DNA of 64,000 nucleotides from Streptomyces sp. Ru73 (GTDB lineage Bacteria > Actinomycetota > Actinomycetes > Streptomycetales > Streptomycetaceae). Made by a program: the position numbers and the translations under genes. Below the pieces are notes generated by a model, which was not told the DNA's origin, made no database searches, and saw nothing but the letters and a program-made list of their open reading frames with translations. Every line of letters starts with the position of its first letter. Positions within the stretch are counted from its first letter, which is position 1. This document shows, one piece after another, positions 58,641 through 64,000 of the stretch. Location: contig NZ_PQSQ01000024.1 in NCBI RefSeq assembly GCF_002920575.1, positions 1-64,000 on the forward strand, read 5' to 3'.

Positions 58641-59669
58641 GTGACTACCGCATCCCTGCCCCTCAAGCCGATCACCGAGGACTTCAAGGAAGCCGTGGCC
58701 TTCGCGCTCAGCCAGAACGAGGCCGCGCACGCGTTCGTCGACGAGGCCGTCGCGGGCGGGCTGCGCAACGTCTTCCTCGTCGGCTGCGGCGGCTCGCTCA
58801 CCGCCGCCTACCCGGCGCACTTCCTGCTGGAGACCCGCGCCTCCTTCCCCGTCTTCCACATGAACAGCGCCGAGTTCACCCTGCGCCGCCCCGCGCTGCT
58901 CGGCGAGGGCTCGCTCGTCCTGGTCTCCTCGCACACCGGCACCACCAAGGAGACCGTCGCCGCCGCCGAGTACGCCCGCAGCGCCGGTGCCAGGGTCGCG
59001 GCCCTCACCCGCGACGCCGACAGCCCGCTCGCCCGGGCCGCGCACGCCGCCTTCACCTACCGCAGCGAGGACACCGTCGTCGCGCCCAAGGGCGTGCTGT
59101 TCGGCCAGCTCGTGTACGCGCTGCTGGAGAAGACCGGAGCGGCGGGCGACTACGCGGCGCTCCGCACGGCGTACGAGGCGCTGCCCGAGGCGCTGTACCG
59201 GGCCCAGGAGGAGGGCGAAGAACTGGCCTCCTCCATCGCCACCGCGCTGGCCGACGAGGACATCACGTACGTGCTGTCCGCGGGCCCCAACTACGGCGCC
59301 GGCTACGGCTTCACGATGTGCTACCTGATGGAGATGCAGTGGAAGCACGGCGGCACCTACAACGCCGGTGAGTTCTTCCACGGCGCCTTCGAGGTGGTCA
59401 CCGAGGACCAGCCGGTGATCCTCTTCCTCGGCGAGGACGCCACCCGCCCGATGGCCGAGCGCGCCAAGACCTTCCTGGACAAGTACACCAAGAAGGCGCA
59501 CTACGTGGACTCGAGGATCTTCTCGCTGCCCGGCGTCCCGGCGGACGTGCGCGGCGACATCACCCCGATCGCGCTGGACGTCTTCGCCACCCGGCTCGCC
59601 CGCCACTACGAGTCGGTGCGCGGCCACGACCTGGACCAGCGCCGCTACATGTTCCAGGTCGAGTACTGA
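58641..59669 (+). CDS. frlB: SIS-domain sugar-phosphate deglycase (FrlB-like)
   Basis: A 342-aa cytosolic protein with two SIS domains (about 35-165 and 195-330), as in fructoselysine-6-phosphate deglycase and the isomerase half of GlmS. Phosphosugar-binding motifs are VGCGGSLTAAYPAH and SSHTGTTKETV. GAEFFHGAFEVV-like residues (NAGEFFHGAFE, about 238-248) carry the catalytic Glu/His. Together with the FrlD-like kinase that follows it should split a phosphorylated Amadori product into glucose 6-phosphate and an amine. GTG 58641 follows GGAAAGG at 6 nt. Glucosamine-type isomerisation is a weaker alternative. Confidence 0.85.
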   Translation: MTTASLPLKPITEDFKEAVAFALSQNEAAHAFVDEAVAGGLRNVFLVGCGGSLTAAYPAHFLLETRASFPVFHMNSAEFTLRRPALLGEGSLVLVSSHTGTTKETVAAAEYARSAGARVAALTRDADSPLARAAHAAFTYRSEDTVVAPKGVLFGQLVYALLEKTGAAGDYAALRTAYEALPEALYRAQEEGEELASSIATALADEDITYVLSAGPNYGAGYGFTMCYLMEMQWKHGGTYNAGEFFHGAFEVVTEDQPVILFLGEDATRPMAERAKTFLDKYTKKAHYVDSRIFSLPGVPADVRGDITPIALDVFATRLARHYESVRGHDLDQRRYMFQVEY

Positions 59670-59751
59670 CCTCCGCGCCCCGCCCGGTGCCGTGCCGCAC
59701 CGGGCGGGGACACACCCCCCTCCCGACCGCAGCTCCCCCTGAGGAACTCCC

Positions 59752-60570
59752 ATGCGCATCTGCGGAGTCGGCGACAACGTCGTCGACCGCTACCCCCAGC
59801 GCGGCCTGATGTACCCGGGCGGCAACGCGCTGAACGTCGCCGTGCACGCCGCCCGGCTCGGTGCCGACGCCGGGTACCTCGGCGTCACCGGCACCGACGA
59901 GGCCGGCGCGCACGTCCGGGCGGTGCTCGCCGCCGAGGGCGTCCGCACCGACCGGGCCCGTACCGCCGAGGGGCCCAACGCGTACGCCACCGTGCACCTC
60001 GACGCGGACGGCAACCGCACCTTCGGCGACTGCGACGCGACCGTCTCGGTCTTCGCGCCGGACGCCGCCGACCTGGCCTGGCTGGCCGGCTTCGACCTCC
60101 TGCACACCGGCGACTGCAGCCGCCTGGAGGCGCACCTGCCCGCGCTCGCCGCGGCCTGCCCGGTCAGCTTCGACTTCTCCGACCGCCCCTGGTCCTACGC
60201 CGCGCCCCTGCTGCCGTACGTGCGCGCTGCCGTCTTCTCGCGCCCCGGGGCCGGGGACGACGAGGCGGCGGCCCTCGCCGAACGGGTGCGGCGGGCCGGG
60301 CCCGAGCTGGCCGTGGTGACACGCGGGGCACGCGGCTCGCTGGTGTCGTACGGGGGGACGGTGCACCACCAGCGCGTCGTTCCGGTCGCGGCCACCGACA
60401 CCCTCGGCGCCGGCGACTCCTTCATCGCGGCCCTCCTGGTCTCCCTGGCCGAGGGCCGGTCCCTGGCCGACGCCGCCGCCGCGGCCGCCCGGTACGCGGC
60501 CGGGGTCTGCACCAGCCCCGGCGCCTTCGGCCACCCCCTCGCGCTGCCCGGCAGCCCGGCCCACCGCTGA
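59752..60570 (+). CDS. frlD: PfkB-family kinase (fructoselysine 6-kinase, FrlD-like)
   Basis: A 272-aa ribokinase-type enzyme. It shares with E. coli FrlD, as I remember it, the GDNVVDRYPQ start, GGNALNVAVHAARLGA, NRTFGDCDATV and DFSDRPWS segments. ATP-site motif DTLGAGDSFIAALL (about 222-235) contains the catalytic Asp. It should phosphorylate an imported fructosamine at C6 for the FrlB-like deglycase. It lies 82 bp after frlB. The stop codon lies inside a 17-bp direct repeat. Confidence 0.88.
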   Translation: MRICGVGDNVVDRYPQRGLMYPGGNALNVAVHAARLGADAGYLGVTGTDEAGAHVRAVLAAEGVRTDRARTAEGPNAYATVHLDADGNRTFGDCDATVSVFAPDAADLAWLAGFDLLHTGDCSRLEAHLPALAAACPVSFDFSDRPWSYAAPLLPYVRAAVFSRPGAGDDEAAALAERVRRAGPELAVVTRGARGSLVSYGGTVHHQRVVPVAATDTLGAGDSFIAALLVSLAEGRSLADAAAAAARYAAGVCTSPGAFGHPLALPGSPAHR

Positions 60571-60601
60571 CCGCCCGGCCCCGGCCACCGCTGACCGCCC
60601 G
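60561..60601. repeat. 17-bp direct repeat over the frlD stop codon
   Basis: CCACCGCTGACCGCCCG occurs at 60561-60577 and 60585-60601 (24-bp period, no mismatches). The first copy includes the frlD stop codon. Confidence 0.7.
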
Positions 60602-60663
60602 CGAGGCCCCCTCCGTCCCGCCCGCCCACCCCCGTCCGCCCGCCTCCCGACAGGAGAGAGCCG

Positions 60664-61992
60664 ATGCGCCGTACCCCGGCCACCGCCGCCGGCTGCCTGC
60701 TCGCCGTCCTGCTGACGCTGCTCAGCGGCTGCGGCCAGCCCCCCGTCCGGGCCACCGCCGACGACTTCCGCCTCGCCGGCCGGCCGCAGGGTCACCTGAC
60801 GGTCCTGGAGAAGTGGGCGGACCCGGAGTACGCGCCGTACTTCAAGGCGGCGGTACGGGAGTACGAGCGGCGCAACCCCGGCGTCACCATCGACCTTCAG
60901 GCCGTCGGCGACCAGCCGTACAAGGACCGGCTCGCGGTCCTCGCCGCCTCCCGCGAGCTGCCCGACATCTACTTCGCCTGGCCGGGCCGGTACGCGCGCA
61001 AGTTCGCCGACGGCAGGCTCGCCGCCGACCTCACCGGGCAGCTGCGCGGCACCCGTTGGGGAAAGACCTTCGAGCCCGACGCGCTGGACGCGTTCACCTT
61101 CGGCGGCCGGACGTACGGCGTGCCGCTGACCCTCGACGGCAAGGTCTTCGCGTACAACGAGAAGATCTTCGACAAGGCCGGGGTGCGGCGCGTCCCGCGC
61201 ACCTTCCCCGAGCTGCTCACCGCCTGCGACCGGATCGAGAAGGCCGGGTACACGCCGCTGGCCTTCGGCAACCAGTACGGCTGGCCGGCCGGGCACCTGC
61301 TGACCCAGTTCAATGCCATGGAAGTGCCGCCCGCCGTGCTGGCCAGGGACTACGACGGTGCGAAGGGTGCCTTCACGCACCCCGGGTACGTCCGGGCGCT
61401 GAAGGACCTCGCGCAGCTGCGGCAGCGGTGCATGGGCCCCGGCGGCACCAGCATCAGCCACGAGTCGGCGCAGGCCCGGATGCTGTACGGCAAGGCCGCC
61501 ATGCAGTACGTGGAGACACTGGAGTTCTCGTACCTGGACGAGAGCGGGGGAGCGCCGAAGGAGTTCGCGCGGCACTGGGACTTCTTCACCATGCCCGCGA
61601 TCCCCGGCGCGCAGGGCTCGCCGCGCGCCGTCGCCGGCGGCACCGACGGCCTGCTGGTCTCCAACACCTCGCCCCGCAAGGCGCTCGCGGTGGACTTCCT
61701 GAAGTTCCTCACCAGCCGCGCGCAGGCCCGCGCGATGGTCCGCGACCTGGGCTGGCTGAGCGCGGTGAAGGGCACCGCCGACGCCGCCCGGCTGCCCGGA
61801 CTGGCCGGCGCGCAGCGGACCCTGGCGCGCCACGAGATGTCGGTCTGGCTGGACACCCGCGCCGACGACAAGATCGTCAACCCGTACCTGGCGGCCGCCG
61901 ACTCCGTGCTCGGCGGGAAGACCACCCCGGAGCAGGCCGTACGGGCCGTGCGCCGGGGCGCCGAGAATGCCCGCCGCTTCGCCGTCCGGTGA
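60664..61992 (+). CDS. Sugar/fructosamine-binding lipoprotein (SBP family 1)
   Basis: A 442-aa ABC substrate-binding lipoprotein. The signal peptide ends in lipobox LLSGC (Cys near 21). An SBP_bac_1 fold follows (about 40-430), with the opening LTVLEKWADPEYAPYFKAAV and EYERRNPGVTIDLQ, and LPDIYFAWPG. Residues RRTP and GQPPV flank the anchor. It is the receptor of the importer encoded with the two permeases, so its ligand should be the same fructosamine or a related glycated amino acid. ATG 60664 follows GGAGAGAG. Confidence 0.93.
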   Translation: MRRTPATAAGCLLAVLLTLLSGCGQPPVRATADDFRLAGRPQGHLTVLEKWADPEYAPYFKAAVREYERRNPGVTIDLQAVGDQPYKDRLAVLAASRELPDIYFAWPGRYARKFADGRLAADLTGQLRGTRWGKTFEPDALDAFTFGGRTYGVPLTLDGKVFAYNEKIFDKAGVRRVPRTFPELLTACDRIEKAGYTPLAFGNQYGWPAGHLLTQFNAMEVPPAVLARDYDGAKGAFTHPGYVRALKDLAQLRQRCMGPGGTSISHESAQARMLYGKAAMQYVETLEFSYLDESGGAPKEFARHWDFFTMPAIPGAQGSPRAVAGGTDGLLVSNTSPRKALAVDFLKFLTSRAQARAMVRDLGWLSAVKGTADAARLPGLAGAQRTLARHEMSVWLDTRADDKIVNPYLAAADSVLGGKTTPEQAVRAVRRGAENARRFAVR

Positions 61993-62032
61993 GCGGCCCA
62001 CCCGCCCGACCGCTCCCGAAGGAGGTGCACCA

Positions 62033-62914
62033 GTGACACGACGCCGCATCCGGCACGCGTGGTACGTCGCGCCCGCACTCGCGCTGATCGCGTTGTTCGT
62101 CTACTACCCGATCGTCGAGAACGTCCGGCTCAGCCTCTTCAAGTTCAGCGTCTTCCGGCCCGGCATGCGCTACGTCGGGCTGGAGAACTACCGGCAGGCC
62201 CTCCAGGACCCGGTCTTCTGGCACGCGCTGCTCAACAACGTCTGCTACGCCCTCACCTCGGTCGTCTTCCAGGTCGGCGCCGCGCTGGTGCTCGCCGCCG
62301 TGCTGGAGGAGCTGATCGGGCGGCGGCTGCGCGGGGTGCTGCGGGCCGTCTACTTCATCCCGGCCGCCGTCTCCATGACCGTCGCGGGGCTCCTCTTCCA
62401 GTTCCTGTACCAGCCGGACGCGGGCCTGGTGAACGCGGCGCTGGACGCGGTCGGCCTCGACGGGCTCCAGCACGACTGGCTGGGCGACACCGCCACCTCC
62501 ATCTGGGGCGTCATCAACATGAGCCAGTGGCAGTCGTTCGGGTACACCACGATGCTGCTGACCGTCGCGGTCCAGCGCATCCCGCGCGAGCTGTACGAGG
62601 CGGCGACCGTGGACGGCGCGGGGCGCATCCGTACGTTCTTCCACGTCACGGTGCCGATGGTGCGGGAGATGACCACCCTGCTGATCATCCTCACCGTCTC
62701 CGGGGCCTTCCTGGTCTTCAACGAGGTGATGGTGATGACCGGCGGCGGCCCCGCCAACTCCAGCCAGGTCCTCGGCACCTGGCTCTACACCAGCGCCTTC
62801 ACCGGCGACGACATGGGCTACGCGGCCGCGATCGGCACGGTGATCTTCGTGATCACCTTCGTGGCCGGCGCCCTCCAGCTGCTCCACTCGCGCAGAAAGG
62901 CGGTCGCCGCATGA
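62033..62914 (+). CDS. Sugar ABC transporter permease (MalF/UgpA type)
   Basis: A 293-aa permease with six helices. The EAA loop is EAATVDGAGRIRTFFHVTVPMV (about 187-208). It opens the channel with the partner permease encoded next, overlapping it by 4 nt (ATGA). GTG 62033 is set by an ideal AAGGAGG 7 nt upstream. It lacks the large periplasmic loop of MalF. There is no ATPase gene in the cluster, so it must share one (MsiK in Streptomyces). Confidence 0.94.
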   Translation: MTRRRIRHAWYVAPALALIALFVYYPIVENVRLSLFKFSVFRPGMRYVGLENYRQALQDPVFWHALLNNVCYALTSVVFQVGAALVLAAVLEELIGRRLRGVLRAVYFIPAAVSMTVAGLLFQFLYQPDAGLVNAALDAVGLDGLQHDWLGDTATSIWGVINMSQWQSFGYTTMLLTVAVQRIPRELYEAATVDGAGRIRTFFHVTVPMVREMTTLLIILTVSGAFLVFNEVMVMTGGGPANSSQVLGTWLYTSAFTGDDMGYAAAIGTVIFVITFVAGALQLLHSRRKAVAA

Positions 62915-63807
62915 CCCTCACCCTCGACGGGTCCGCCCGCACCGCACCGGCCCCCGCCCGGCCCGGCACCCGGCGCACGCCCGCCCGCTTCGGCCCCGTC
63001 GCGGCACGCGTCCTGGCCTACGGGGCACTGGCCGCGCTCGCGGTCGCCGTGATCTATCCGCTGTGCTGGATGGCGCTGGCCGGCCTGAAGAGCAACGGCG
63101 AGATCTTCGCCGACCCCTGGGGGCTGCCCGACCACCCGCGCTGGTCCACGTACGCCGACGCCTGGCACCAGGGCGTCCTCGGCTACCTGCTCAACAGCGT
63201 GCTGGTCACCTCGGCGAGCGTGCTGGCCGTCGTCCTCATCAGCGCCTGGGCGGCCTACGGCCTCACCCGGCTGGACATCCCCTGCTCCCGGCCCGCGCTG
63301 CTGCTGGTGCTCGGCGCGATGATGCTCTCGCCGACGGTGGCCCTGGTGCCGCTCTCGCAGCTGCTCCAGGCGCTGCACATCTACGACACGTACTGGGCGC
63401 TGATCGTCCTCTACACCGCCTTCAAGGTGCCCTTCACCACCTTCCTGATCCGGGCCTACCTGCTGGGGCAGCCGGTGGAGGTGGAGGAGGCGGCGTACAT
63501 CGACGGGGCGAGCCGGTGGCAGACGTTCTGGCGGGTGGTCGTCCCGATGGCCCGGCCCATCCTCGCCTCGGCCGCCGTCCTCCAGGCGCTCTTCGCGTGG
63601 AACGAGTACGCCTTCGCGCTGGTCTTCATCACCGACGACCGGCTCAAGACGCTGCCTGTGGGCCTGGCCGACATGGCGGGCCGGCTCAACTCCGACTGGC
63701 CGGTCCTCTTCGCCGGCCTGACCATCGCCGCGCTGCCGATGATCGTGATCTTCCTGATCGGCCAGCGGCACTTCGTGCGCGGCCTGGCCGCCGGCATGGG
63801 CAAGTGA
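62911..63807 (+). CDS. Sugar ABC transporter permease (MalG/UgpE type)
   Basis: A 298-aa permease with a Pro/Ala-rich cytoplasmic leader (about 1-28) and six helices. The EAA loop is VEEAAYIDGASRWQTFWRVVVPMARP (about 186-210 region), and FAWNEYAFALVFI is a typical MalG-type segment. It pairs with the upstream permease by ATGA coupling. It is the last gene of the cluster; 63808-63939 shows no gene. Confidence 0.94.
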   Translation: MTLTLDGSARTAPAPARPGTRRTPARFGPVAARVLAYGALAALAVAVIYPLCWMALAGLKSNGEIFADPWGLPDHPRWSTYADAWHQGVLGYLLNSVLVTSASVLAVVLISAWAAYGLTRLDIPCSRPALLLVLGAMMLSPTVALVPLSQLLQALHIYDTYWALIVLYTAFKVPFTTFLIRAYLLGQPVEVEEAAYIDGASRWQTFWRVVVPMARPILASAAVLQALFAWNEYAFALVFITDDRLKTLPVGLADMAGRLNSDWPVLFAGLTIAALPMIVIFLIGQRHFVRGLAAGMGK

Positions 63808-63939
63808 CCCCACCGCAACCAGCTCGGCCACGCCGTCCATAACGGGCCGATCCGAGCGGAAGGCGCCCCTTCGCTTCTTTGTGGGGAAGTACACAAAGGG
63901 GTCAAAGGATCTTTTCGGGCTGTCACTCTGCTGGAACGT

Positions 63940-63975
63940 GGTCCCGCCGCCCCTTCGTCGGCAGGCGGCGGGACC
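63940..63975 (+). terminator. Terminator of fructosamine cluster
   Basis: A perfect 12-bp stem (GGTCCCGCCGCC / GGCGGCGGGACC) with a 12-nt loop lies 132 nt past the last permease stop, the likely end of the operon or of the following region. Confidence 0.65.
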
Positions 63976-64000
63976 GCGCCCTCCCCCGCCCGTCCCGCGC

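Overview
The window is a 64 kb chromosomal segment of a Streptomyces-type actinomycete. Very high GC, strong G/C bias at third codon positions, GTG starts, 4-nt GTGA/ATGA gene overlaps, -10 boxes of the TANNNT class placed 6-10 nt before start codons, and many twin-arginine/lipoprotein exported proteins all point that way. From memory, the order ligA - GGDEF/EAL protein (rmdB) - gatC - gatA - small membrane protein - gatB, together with sdaA-glyA-gcvH-gcvT and an oligopeptide ABC operon, matches the conserved core arm of the S. coelicolor chromosome. I cannot name the species. I saw no rRNA, tRNA, CRISPR array, transposase or integrase.

Layout. 0.1-4 kb: two tandem paralogous secreted M4 (thermolysin-like) metallopeptidases on the minus strand. 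4.3-7.6 kb: a lower-GC three-gene accessory unit (small ESX/WXG-like protein, DUF6571-like 719-aa protein, membrane-anchored extracytoplasmic protein), the best candidate here for an undescribed secreted/antagonistic system. 7.8-11.5 kb: a heterodimeric ABC exporter with one degenerate ATPase site. 11.7-13.9 kb: glycogen debranching enzyme GlgX. 14-16.7 kb: two tandem lipoprotein L,D-transpeptidases. 16.8-18.4 kb: an enoyl-CoA hydratase and a small HATPase regulator. 18.9-22 kb: a thiol-redox cluster (DsbA-like, CcdA, a 54-aa DUF5993-like membrane peptide, DsbB). 22-24.2 kb: a small Cys-pair protein, NAD synthetase and a GH25 muramidase.

24.6-32.3 kb is a serine/glycine block. L-serine deaminase, GlyA, GcvH and GcvT are on the minus strand behind a tandem glycine riboswitch. 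Two SseB (enhanced serine sensitivity) proteins lie just beyond on the plus strand, past a P-loop kinase-like protein. 32.4-38.8 kb is an oligopeptide ABC importer operon (permease, binding protein, permease, two ATPases) with a 16-bp palindrome upstream and a hairpin after the binding-protein gene. 38.9-44.7 kb carries an M1 aminopeptidase, a thioesterase, a cysteine desulfurase (likely sulfur donor for the neighbouring MnmA), a Tat-exported amidase and tRNA thiolase MnmA. 45-48.9 kb carries NADP glutamate dehydrogenase, a LOG-family protein, an SDR and a MetE-like core protein.

48.9-57.2 kb carries LigA (whose BRCT end is about 54% GC in a genome near 72%), the c-di-GMP protein RmdB and the GatCAB amidotransferase genes. 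57.3-63.8 kb is a LacI-controlled Amadori-product (fructosamine) uptake and catabolism cluster: divergent LacI regulator, four operator-like palindromes, FrlB-like deglycase, FrlD-like kinase, sugar-binding lipoprotein and two permeases, with no dedicated ATPase.
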